NCBI GenBank assembly: GCA_964529155.1
Contig: CAZGVV010000072.1
Location: 1-8,586 of the forward strand
From: CAZGVV01 sp964529155
GTDB taxonomy: Bacteria; Pseudomonadota; Alphaproteobacteria; Rickettsiales; SXRF01
Reading direction: 5' to 3'
Length of the DNA stretch: 8,586 nt
Shown: piece by piece, positions 1 to 5,697 of the stretch
How the letters are laid out: the number at the start of each line of letters is the position of its first letter
Numbering within the stretch: position 1 is the first letter of the stretch
The notes under the pieces: model-generated
Database searches by the model: none
What the model was told of the DNA's origin: nothing
What the model saw: the letters and a program-made list of their open reading frames with translations, nothing else
Made by a program: the position numbers and the translations under genes

Positions 1-62
1 TCACGTACACCTGTACGCTGCGCTCCGGTTCTTGAAAACACTATGTTCGCCTACGTATAATG
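1..62. repeat. Possible fragment of a dispersed intergenic repeat
   Basis: This edge segment is non-coding in both directions. It starts with a small perfect inverted repeat, CGTACA at 4-9 and TGTACG at 12-17, followed by a mixed-composition stretch rich in short palindromes. It is clearly less AT-rich than the 60 bases that follow. Its texture resembles the short palindromic intergenic repeats scattered through some alphaproteobacterial genomes, but no second copy lies in this window, so the repeat status is a guess. It could equally be the 3' flank of a gene beyond the left edge. Confidence 0.2.
32..61 (+). promoter_or_regulatory. Promoter-like -35/-10 pair facing right
   Basis: TTGAAA at 32-37 and a perfect TATAAT at 56-61 are separated by 18 bases, which fits a sigma70-type promoter directed rightward. 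Transcription from it would start near 68 and meet the hairpin at 136-162, giving a transcript of roughly 100 nt with no gene in it. The sequence is AT-rich here, so a chance match is quite possible. Confidence 0.25.
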
Positions 63-131
63 TTAAATTGAAATAACTATATATTAAATAATCCAGCCAT
101 AATTGACTGTCTTCATATATTCACCATGCAT

Positions 132-168
132 AAAAAAATGGCGGACCAAAGGTCCGCCATTTCTTTTT
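132..168. terminator. Bidirectional intrinsic terminator downstream of ctrA
   Basis: A perfect 12-base-pair stem (136-147 with 151-162) closes a three-base AAA loop. Its core is GGCGGACC paired with GGTCCGCC. The run of A at 132-138 becomes a T run for leftward transcripts, and TTTTT at 164-168 follows the stem for rightward ones, so it can stop RNA polymerase from both sides. It lies 16 bases beyond the ctrA stop codon, so its main role is probably to end the ctrA transcript. Confidence 0.9.
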
Positions 169-183
169 AGATGGAAAGTACGC

Positions 184-900
184 TTACGCGACTTCTTCTT
201 GATGTGGGCTGAACGCGCCTTCGGCATCAGGATCTTTTAACACATAGCCACGACCCCAAACGGTTTCGATGTAGTTTTCTCCACCTGCAGCCGTAGCTAA
301 TTTTTTACGCAATTTGCAGATAAACACGTCGATGATTTTCAGTTCTGGCTCATCGATACCGCCGTAAAGGTGGTTCAAGAACATTTCCTTGGTCAGCGTT
401 GTGCCTTTGCGCAGGCTCAGCAATTCAAGAATTGCATATTCCTTGCTGGTAAGGTGCAGCGGCTTTGCGTCCACTTCCACCGAGCGCGTGTCCAAGTTAA
501 CAGACAGCTTGCCGGTGCGAATGATGGATTCGGAATGACCCTTGCTACGGCGTACAATGGCCTGAATACGGGCAATGAGTTCGCCTTTATTAAATGGTTT
601 GGTGAGATAATCGTCTGCACCGTAACCTAAGCCCTTAATTTTTTGATCAGGGCCAGACAAACCGGAGAGGATCAGAATAGGGGTGGTAACACGAGCAGCA
701 CGGAAACGACGCAGTACTTCATAGCCATCAATGTCTGGAAGCATTAAATCCAGAATAATGATATCATAATCATAAATTTTGCCGATCTCCAAGCCTTCTT
801 CCCCGAGTTGTGTTGTGTCGCAAATAATGCCCTCGGAGGCTAACGATAATTCTATCGCCTTGGCTGTGGAAGCGTCATCTTCTACTAGCAATACGCGCAT
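184..900 (-). CDS. ctrA: Cell-cycle response regulator CtrA
   Basis: This is an OmpR-type two-component response regulator of 238 residues, the usual CtrA size. The receiver domain occupies roughly residues 1-118, with the acidic pair at E7/D8/D9, the phosphoacceptor D51 in IIILDLMLPDIDGYE and the conserved lysine K101 in YLTKPFN. The winged-helix DNA-binding domain (about 125-225) contains the CtrA hallmark stretch around LRKGTTLTKEMFLNHLYGG and EPELKIIDVFICKLRKKL. In Caulobacter and relatives CtrA binds TTAA-N7-TTAA sites and controls flagellar, division and replication genes. A clear ribosome binding site supports the ATG start. The protein ends in EEVA. Caulobacter CtrA is degraded by ClpXP through small hydrophobic C-terminal residues; whether this ending serves the same purpose is inference. 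The gene is monocistronic here, ends at a strong terminator and is divergent from fliI. Confidence 0.96.
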   Translation of the reverse strand: MRVLLVEDDASTAKAIELSLASEGIICDTTQLGEEGLEIGKIYDYDIIILDLMLPDIDGYEVLRRFRAARVTTPILILSGLSGPDQKIKGLGYGADDYLTKPFNKGELIARIQAIVRRSKGHSESIIRTGKLSVNLDTRSVEVDAKPLHLTSKEYAILELLSLRKGTTLTKEMFLNHLYGGIDEPELKIIDVFICKLRKKLATAAGGENYIETVWGRGYVLKDPDAEGAFSPHQEEVA

Positions 901-907
901 ATCCGGT

Positions 908-914
908 CTCCCTT
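908..914 (-). promoter_or_regulatory. Ribosome binding site of ctrA
   Basis: Read on the minus strand this is AAGGGAG, a near-perfect Shine-Dalgarno sequence, seven bases before the ctrA ATG at 900-898. It fixes the ctrA start. It is by far the strongest ribosome binding site in the window. Confidence 0.75.
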
Positions 915-933
915 AAGTTAAGCCCTGCATGGG

Positions 934-948
934 TTATTAAATAGTTAA
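934..948. promoter_or_regulatory. Candidate CtrA-binding box in the ctrA-fliI divergent promoter region
   Basis: TTAT at 934-937, seven intervening bases, then TTAA at 945-948 match the CtrA consensus TTAA-N7-TTAA at seven of eight defined positions. Three further TTAA half-sites lie nearby, at 913-916, 918-921 and 937-940, and another at 992-995. The site sits between divergent ctrA and fliI. CtrA autoregulation and CtrA control of flagellar genes are both known in alphaproteobacteria, so the location is sensible. The region is AT-rich, which raises the chance of accidental TTAA motifs. Confidence 0.4.
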
Positions 949-1012
949 TCACGAAAATAACATTTACGCAATCTTTATATACATTTTTTGTTTAAATCAA
1001 TATATAGTTTCA

Positions 1013-2395
1013 ATGATCCTAACAAAAAACAGCAATTACATGACCAATCGTGACATCTATATCACAGAAATTGAGCGCCTACAGGATATTGTAGTGTCCG
1101 GGACGGTTACGGCCGCATTGGGATTAATCATAGAATGTGCGGGCCTAAACCAGATGTTGAGTGTCGGCGGGCGCGTAAAAATTTACGGTTTGCAGGGCAG
1201 TTTAACGGAAAAAGGCGTGCTTGCGGAAGTGGTGGGTTTTAAGGATAACAAAGCGCTTCTTATGCCTTTTTCAAGCATTGAAGGGGTGGGGCCCGGGGCA
1301 AAAGTGGCCGTATTAAATGCCGTTTCAACCATTAACCCTTCTGCGGCCTGGTTAGGGCGAGTGATTAACGGGTTAGGCGAGCCGGTAGACGGCCTTGGTC
1401 CCCTGCCTATCGGCCCTCAAGCCTATGCTTTACGAGGCGTTCCGCCTTCCGCCCATACCCGCACCCGGGTTAAAGGTAAATTAAACACTGGGATTAAAAG
1501 TATTAACACTTTTCTCACCTGCTGCCGTGGCCAGCGCATGGGCATTTTTGCCGGTTCCGGCGTCGGTAAATCTATCCTTATGTCCATGCTTGCCCGCAAT
1601 TCTCAGGCCGATGTAAACGTGATCGGTCTGATCGGCGAGCGTGGTCGCGAGTTACAGGAATTCATTGAAGATGATTTAGGCGAGGAGGGGCTTAAGCGTT
1701 CTGTTGTGGTAGCTGCAACCTCCGACGAATACGCGCTCACCCGCCGCCAGGCTGCCTATACTGCGATGACGGTGGCTGAGTATTTCCGTGATCAAGGTAA
1801 TGATGTGCTCTGTATGATGGACAGCGTTACCCGCTTCGCCATGGCCCAGCGTGAAATTGGCCTCTCAGCCGGTGAGCCGCCAACAACACGTGGATACACC
1901 CCCACGGTGTTTTCCGAATTACCGAAATTATTAGAACGTGCCGGCCCTGGCATACGTACGGTAGGCGGCAAAAGTGGTTCCATCACCGGCTTATTTACCG
2001 TGTTGGTAGAAGGCGACGACACCAGTGAGCCTGTATCGGATACGGTACGGGGTATTCTGGACGGGCATATCGTGATGGAGCGCTCCATCGCGGAACGCGG
2101 TCGTTTTCCGGCGATTAATATTTTAAAGAGCGTGTCGCGTACGCTGCCGGACTGTAATAACGAAAAAGAAAATGCGCTCATCCAAGTGGCGCGCGGTATT
2201 ATGTCCACCTACGAAGACATGGCCGAAATGATACGCCTCGGTGCCTACCGCAAAGGAACAGACCCGCAAGTGGACCAGGCCATACAATTTTACCCGGCAA
2301 TTGAAAGCTTTCTGAAACAGAAAAAACACGAAACCACTACGTTGGAAGAGGGGTATGCTGAGCTTGCCAAGCTATTAAACATCCCATGGCCATAA
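1013..2395 (+). CDS. fliI: Flagellar type III export ATPase FliI
   Basis: FliI is the F1-beta-like ATPase of the flagellar export apparatus, a cytoplasmic hexamer at the base of the basal body that promotes unfolding and export of axial proteins. At 460 residues it is the usual size. The N-terminal beta-barrel region (about 20-100) is followed by the ATPase core. Visible motifs are Walker A AGSGVGKS at 180-187, the catalytic-glutamate segment LIGERGRE around residue 209, Walker B VLCMMD at 265-270, and the family signature around AGEPPTTRGYTPTVFSELP (286-304). The C-terminal AYRKGTDPQVDQAI segment is also typical. The start is uncertain: ATG at 1013 gives the longest form, while ATG at 1040 (residue 10) is equally possible, since neither has a clear Shine-Dalgarno. 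fliJ follows 19 bases after the stop, so the two are probably co-transcribed. The related ATPases (type III secretion SctN) are less likely given the FliJ partner and CtrA context. Confidence 0.95.
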   Translation: MILTKNSNYMTNRDIYITEIERLQDIVVSGTVTAALGLIIECAGLNQMLSVGGRVKIYGLQGSLTEKGVLAEVVGFKDNKALLMPFSSIEGVGPGAKVAVLNAVSTINPSAAWLGRVINGLGEPVDGLGPLPIGPQAYALRGVPPSAHTRTRVKGKLNTGIKSINTFLTCCRGQRMGIFAGSGVGKSILMSMLARNSQADVNVIGLIGERGRELQEFIEDDLGEEGLKRSVVVAATSDEYALTRRQAAYTAMTVAEYFRDQGNDVLCMMDSVTRFAMAQREIGLSAGEPPTTRGYTPTVFSELPKLLERAGPGIRTVGGKSGSITGLFTVLVEGDDTSEPVSDTVRGILDGHIVMERSIAERGRFPAINILKSVSRTLPDCNNEKENALIQVARGIMSTYEDMAEMIRLGAYRKGTDPQVDQAIQFYPAIESFLKQKKHETTTLEEGYAELAKLLNIPWP

Positions 2396-2414
2396 TCCAG
2401 GTGAATGCGTTGTA

Positions 2415-2840
2415 ATGAAAACCCTCTCCACGCTCATCCGGCTACAAAAACAACGCTTGGACGCGCTCCGCAGGCGACTGGCGGTATTGCAAAATCAACG
2501 TTCGGCACTGGAAGAAAAAGATACAGCGCTTATGCAGGAACTGCAGCGCGAGCTTGAACTTGGAAGTCAGCAGCCTGAAATGGGTGGTTTTTTTGGTAAT
2601 TTTGCAGCGCGCATCAAACAAAAGCGCATCGAAATAGCCACAGAAATTATCCGTATCGACCAATTCATCACCGCCGCCACTGACCAAATCCGCGAAAGTT
2701 TCGCCGACATGAAGCGCTATGAAATCGCGCTTGAATTACGCAAAAAAGCTGAAATTACCGAACGCCAACGCAAAGAAACCAACCGCCTCGACGAAGTCGC
2801 GGCGCAGCGTCATAATAGAAAAAAAGAATCAAGGGATTAG
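2415..2840 (+). CDS. fliJ: FliJ-like flagellar export coiled-coil protein
   Basis: This is a 141-residue, strongly charged protein with few aromatic residues and no signal peptide or membrane segment. Its pattern is long helices rich in Leu, Glu, Lys, Arg and Gln, consistent with an antiparallel coiled coil along nearly the whole length (for example residues 5-50 and 65-130). FliJ family proteins have this size and architecture. They act as the central stalk of the FliI hexamer and as an escort for export chaperones. The identification rests on position directly after fliI, size and predicted coiled coil, because FliJ sequences diverge quickly. AGGTGA at 2399-2404 lies ten bases before the ATG and supports the start. 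The last 12 bases overlap the 3' end of the convergent hypothetical gene on the other strand. No terminator hairpin is visible after the stop. Confidence 0.82.
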   Translation: MKTLSTLIRLQKQRLDALRRRLAVLQNQRSALEEKDTALMQELQRELELGSQQPEMGGFFGNFAARIKQKRIEIATEIIRIDQFITAATDQIRESFADMKRYEIALELRKKAEITERQRKETNRLDEVAAQRHNRKKESRD

Positions 2841-3197
2841 TTTAAATGAGGCGCCTGGTGTTGCGACAGATTCGCTTGTCATGGTAGATGGTGCGGTAAG
2901 ATTATTAAAGTGAGTAATTGTTTCTGCAAGTTTAATGCTAGCTATTGGCTTGCTAGAGAAAATCTTAAATTGAAATTGCTCCGGATTATATAATTTATTA
3001 TCTGTAACAACTCTATAATGGTCAGATTTTTTTATCTCAGTAATTAATTGCGCGCCTAGTGGTAGTTTATTTTTGCCTGTAAGGGTGATTGTTGCATGAT
3101 TTTCATTATCTATTTGTTGGTTAGCATCTAAGGTTAAAACCACTCCGTCCTTTAAATGAAATGTTTTTTTATCGGTATGTCTTGTTGTGTAATCCAT
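2829..3197 (-). CDS. Hypothetical protein, AT-rich orphan-like gene
   Basis: I do not recognise this 122-residue protein. It has no signal peptide, no membrane helix, no cysteine and no tryptophan. Alternating polar and hydrophobic residues with many Thr, Lys, Ile and Asn (for example NHATITLTGKNKLPLG) suggest a small, mostly beta-strand soluble domain. The C-terminal third, from about residue 95, is Ser/Thr/Pro/Ala-rich and probably flexible. That it is real is supported by an excellent sigma70-like promoter just upstream and a GGGG Shine-Dalgarno-like stretch seven bases before the ATG. Base composition differs sharply from its neighbours: 96 G+C in the 300 bases 2881-3180 (32%), against roughly 50-60% in sampled parts of pyrB. 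It lies opposite to both neighbouring operons, overlaps the 3' end of fliJ by 12 bases and sits between direct repeats. Together these suggest a recently gained gene. Function unknown. Confidence 0.65.
   Translation of the reverse strand: MDYTTRHTDKKTFHLKDGVVLTLDANQQIDNENHATITLTGKNKLPLGAQLITEIKKSDHYRVVTDNKLYNPEQFQFKIFSSKPIASIKLAETITHFNNLTAPSTMTSESVATPGASFKLIP
2835..2844. repeat. Left copy of a 10-base direct repeat flanking the AT-rich cassette
   Basis: The sequence GATTAGTTTA covers the last sense codon and stop codon of fliJ plus four bases. An identical copy lies at 3295-3304, just before pyrB. Extending five bases to the left gives 13 of 15 identical positions. The two copies coincide with the edges of the AT-rich, unrelated-looking segment. 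Confidence 0.6.
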
Positions 3198-3221
3198 AAA
3201 ATACCCCGCAATTCTGAATGT

Positions 3222-3249
3222 ATAATAAGCATTAACCTAATTTTGTCAA
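3222..3249 (-). promoter_or_regulatory. Sigma70-like promoter for the hypothetical gene
   Basis: Read on the minus strand, a perfect TTGACA (-35, complement of 3244-3249) is followed after 16 bases by TATTAT (-10, complement of 3222-3227), one mismatch from consensus. Transcription would begin near 3215, leaving a leader of about 18 bases before the ATG at 3197. This is the best promoter match I see in the window and is the main support for the hypothetical gene being expressed. Confidence 0.6.
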
Positions 3250-3294
3250 TTAATCGCTAAGCTTGCTTGTTCGCATTGACTTATATGCGCCAGT

Positions 3295-3304
3295 GATTAG
3301 TTTA
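3295..3304. repeat. Right copy of the 10-base direct repeat flanking the AT-rich cassette
   Basis: GATTAGTTTA is identical to 2835-2844 and ends five bases before the pyrB ATG. Collapsing the two copies would place pyrB nine bases after the fliJ stop codon, which is the kind of spacing seen inside an operon. Confidence 0.6.
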
Positions 3305-3309
3305 GGCTT

Positions 3310-4260
3310 ATGTCTCTTGATCGTCCAAAATCCTTTGCACCCCGCCACCTGCTTGGCATTGAAGGGCTATCCCATGCCAATGCGCTGACCATTTTGGATC
3401 TGGCGGAAACCTATATTGATAAAAACCGCGCCACCGATAAAAAGCACCCGATCTTGCGTGGCCGTACCCTCATCAATTTGTTTTACGAAAATTCCACTCG
3501 TACACGCACCTCCTTTGAACTGGCAGGCAAGCGGTTGGGTATGGATGTCATCAACATGTCAGTCGCCAGCTCATCGGCCAAAAAAGGCGAGACGTTGATT
3601 GACACCGCCATGACATTAAACGCCATGCACCCAGACATCATCGCCGTGCGCCACCCGGAATCCGGCGCGCCGCATTTGCTGGCGCGCAAAGTCAATTGTG
3701 CCGTCATCAACGGCGGAGACGGTGCGCACGAACACCCCACGCAAGCGTTGCTTGATGCCTTGGCCATTCGCCGTCATCGGGGAAAAATCGCAGGACTTAC
3801 CATTGCGATCTGTGGCGACATTCTTCATAGCCGTGTGGCACGCTCCAACATGATGTTGCTGAATCTCCTCGGCGCTAAGGTTCGCCTCATTGGCCCGCCA
3901 ACCCTCATGCCACCAAGTCCGGAGAGTTTTGGCGTGGAAGTGTTCCACGACATGCGCAAAGGCCTCAAAGGCTGCGACATCATTATGATGCTTCGCTTGC
4001 AGCTGGAGCGCATGCAAGGCAATTTCGTGCCGAGTGTGCGCGAATATTTCCATTTTTATGGGCTAGATAACGAAAAACTTTCTTATGCATCCCCTGACGC
4101 ACTCATCATGCATCCCGGCCCCATTAATCGCGGCGTAGAAATCGATACTGAACTGGCAGACGACATCGACCGCAGCATTATTCTGGACCAGGTAGAAATG
4201 GGTGTGGCCGTGCGGCAGGCGGTGCTGGAATTACTTGTGCAATCATCGGGCGTATCATGA
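3310..4260 (+). CDS. pyrB: Aspartate carbamoyltransferase catalytic subunit PyrB
   Basis: PyrB condenses carbamoyl phosphate with L-aspartate to form N-carbamoyl-L-aspartate, the second step of de novo pyrimidine synthesis, as a cytoplasmic trimer with shared active sites. The 316-residue length is standard. The carbamoyl-phosphate loop STRTRTSFE is at 62-70, the mobile loop with catalytic lysine is SSSAKKGET (87-95), and HPTQALLDA (142-150) and the aspartate-domain segment HPGPINRG (268-275) are intact. No catalytic residue appears to be missing. The ATG at 3310 has only a short AGG three bases upstream and no strong Shine-Dalgarno, but an in-frame extension is blocked by nearby stops. The stop codon overlaps the pyrC start as ATGA, indicating translational coupling. 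No pyrI regulatory subunit gene is nearby, which fits the PyrB-with-PyrC type found outside enterobacteria. Confidence 0.97.
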   Translation: MSLDRPKSFAPRHLLGIEGLSHANALTILDLAETYIDKNRATDKKHPILRGRTLINLFYENSTRTRTSFELAGKRLGMDVINMSVASSSAKKGETLIDTAMTLNAMHPDIIAVRHPESGAPHLLARKVNCAVINGGDGAHEHPTQALLDALAIRRHRGKIAGLTIAICGDILHSRVARSNMMLLNLLGAKVRLIGPPTLMPPSPESFGVEVFHDMRKGLKGCDIIMMLRLQLERMQGNFVPSVREYFHFYGLDNEKLSYASPDALIMHPGPINRGVEIDTELADDIDRSIILDQVEMGVAVRQAVLELLVQSSGVS

Positions 4261-5595
4261 ACAAACAGCATTTCACTCTTCCCACCCACCACCTGGCCGC
4301 TGACAAAAAAACCGCCTATACCAACGCCCGCCTCATCGACCCCGAATCGGGTTTGGATGTCATGGGCGGGTTGCTTACTGTTGGCAGTACCATTGCAGAT
4401 TTTGGTGCATCNNNNNNNNNNCGGCACGCCAGAAGGCGCAGAAGTCATTGATTGCGGTGGGCATATACTCTGCCCCGGTTTGCTCGACATCCAGGTGCAT
4501 TTCCGCGAACCAGGCCAGGAATACAAAGAAACGATTGCCACCGGTAGCAAATCCGCTGCGGCAGGTGGTGTTACGCTTGTGGCATGCATGCCAAATACCA
4601 AGCCGCCAATTGATAACAGCGCAATCGTAGAATTTATTCACCGCCGGGCGCGTGAAACGTCTTACATTAATATCGCCACCTACGCCTGCATCACACGCGG
4701 TATGAAGGGCGATGAAATCACTGAAATGGGCCTGCTTAAAGAAGCCGGGGCAGTAGGATTTACCGATGATGGTCTTCCGGTAATGAATGCAGGTGTCATG
4801 CGCCGCGCGTTGGCCTATTCGCGTGAACTTGGCGTGCCTGTGGCACAGCATGCAGAAGATTTGCACCTCTCGGCGGGTGGGTGCATGAATGAAGGAAAGA
4901 TTTCAGCCCAGCTCGGCGTTGGCGGTATTCCAAACGCTGCCGAAGCGGTAATGGTGGAGCGCGACATTCTGCTGGCCGAACTTACCGGCGGCCAGTACCA
5001 CGTGTTGCATATCTCCACCCATGAAGCCATTGACGCCGTGCGCCGTGCGAAAAAACGTGGCCTCACTAAAATCACCTGCGAAGCCGCGCCACATCATTTC
5101 ACGCTCACGGATGAAGCCGTGCTTGAATACCGCACCTTCTCCAAAATGAACCCGCCCTTGCGTGCGGAAATAGATCGCTTAGCTGTATTGCAAGGACTCG
5201 CTGATGGTACTATTGACGCCATCGCCACGGATCATGCGCCGCATGATCAGGAAACAAAACGTGTTCCTTTGTCATCGGCTGCCTTTGGTATTGTCGGCCT
5301 TGAGACGATGCTGCCACTTTCGCTTGGTCTTTATCATCAAAAAATTCTAAGTCTGCGTGAAGTACTGGCGGCGATGACGTATAAACCCGCCGATATTATC
5401 CACCGCAATGCTGGTCGCCTGCAAAAAGGCGCGCGTGCTGATCTGGTGGTAATTGATCTCACGCAAGAATGGACCATTGACCCCGAAGCATTCGCCAGCA
5501 AATCCAAAAACTCCCCCTTCGACCATTGGAATGCGAAGGGCCGCGCCATACGTACAGTAGTGGGCGGTGAGACGGTATATGTGCTAGGTAAATAA
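4257..5595 (+). CDS. pyrC: Dihydroorotase-type PyrC, interrupted by assembly gap
   Basis: This is a class I dihydroorotase-family amidohydrolase, which cyclises carbamoyl aspartate to dihydroorotate (step 3 of UMP synthesis). The reading frame starts in one phase (4257 to about 4411) and resumes in another after ten Ns, beginning GTPEGAEVID. Both parts align with one continuous PyrC, so this is a gap-length artefact and not a broken gene. Restored length would be about 446 residues. The usual metal-site DxHxH motif reads D-I-Q-V-H (Q codon 4492-4494, H codon 4498-4500), so the first histidine is glutamine. Other expected metal or catalytic positions are present: FTDDG (Asp, 4765-4770), AQHAED (His, 4849-4851), VLHIST (His, 5008-5010) and ATDHAPH (Asp, 5230-5232). 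As I recall, a Q at the first position occurs in other class I dihydroorotases. An assembly or non-catalytic partner role for PyrB, as for PyrC' of Pseudomonas, is the alternative. Confidence 0.9.
4412..4421. other. Assembly gap (ten Ns) inside pyrC
   Basis: Ten ambiguous bases interrupt pyrC. To join the upstream frame (ending ...TIADFGA plus a partial TC- codon) with the downstream frame (GTPEGAEVID), the true gap must be a multiple of three. Ten is therefore a placeholder length. From family memory, about four residues of the type LF-x-D are expected between the two parts, which suggests about twelve bases. Confidence 0.95.
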
Positions 5596-5599
5596 ATCA

Positions 5600-5695
5600 C
5601 TACCACCTATTCCTCACACCCACACCCCTTCCTAACACCAACACCTCTTGCTTACTTTAAAGTCCAAGAAAAGAGGTGTGAGGAAGAGGTGGTAG
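5600..5695. repeat. Long inverted repeat between convergent pyrC and ftsA
   Basis: The left arm 5600-5620 and right arm 5675-5695 are complementary at 20 of 21 positions, with a 54-base loop. The left arm begins five bases after the pyrC stop and the right arm ends two bases before the ftsA stop, so the structure fills the convergent intergenic space. The right arm can also pair with a nearer segment: 5641-5649 with 5671-5679, nine perfect pairs, enclosing the palindrome ACTTTAAAGT at 5654-5663. No good T run follows the stem on either strand, so it is not a textbook terminator, although a role in ending or stabilising both transcripts is the simplest reading. Confidence 0.8.
5612..5649 (+). 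repeat. Degenerate 19-base tandem repeat, two units
   Basis: Units 5612-5630 and 5631-5649 match at 16 of 19 positions, differing at unit positions 4, 10 and 16. Both have the pattern CCTxACACCxACACCxCTT. The units lie in a stretch with no G at all on the plus strand from 5589 to 5649 (61 bases), while 5666-5706 has no C (41 bases). Confidence 0.75.
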
Positions 5696-5697
5696 GG

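Noticed and set aside
126..170. Short frame ATG...TAG encoding a 14-residue peptide (MHKKMADQRSAISF).
   Set aside because: It coincides with the terminator hairpin and its T run, has no ribosome binding site, and is best explained as chance reading through the stem.
1792..2208. 138-residue open frame antisense to fliI.
   Set aside because: It mirrors the conserved ATPase core of fliI on the opposite strand, resembles no protein I know and has no supporting start signal.
2719..2913. 64-residue plus-strand frame overlapping the end of fliJ and continuing into the AT-rich cassette.
   Set aside because: It is in a different frame from fliJ inside fliJ codons, has no ribosome binding site, and is opposed by the better-supported minus-strand gene.
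2845..3294. Insertion sequence or MITE with terminal inverted repeats.
   Set aside because: There is no transposase, and the inner ends share only scattered short matches (such as GCGC and TGCGA-like strings), not a credible inverted repeat. Only the flanking direct repeats are solid.
3276..3303. Promoter for pyrB from TTGACT (3276-3281) and TAGTTT (3298-3303).
   Set aside because: The -35 is good but the -10 matches only three of six positions and would place the start of transcription almost at the ATG. I could not identify a convincing pyrB promoter.
3616..4053. 145-residue open frame antisense to pyrB.
   Set aside because: It is a codon-bias shadow of the well-conserved pyrB; its His/Ala-rich product looks artificial.
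4257..4451. pyrC as a pseudogene or two genes split by a frameshift.
   Set aside because: The frame change falls exactly at the ten Ns, both halves carry well-conserved PyrC sequence, and a gap length divisible by three restores one gene.
4375..4866. Antisense open frames across the N-gap in pyrC.
   Set aside because: They pass through unknown bases and oppose a clearly conserved gene.
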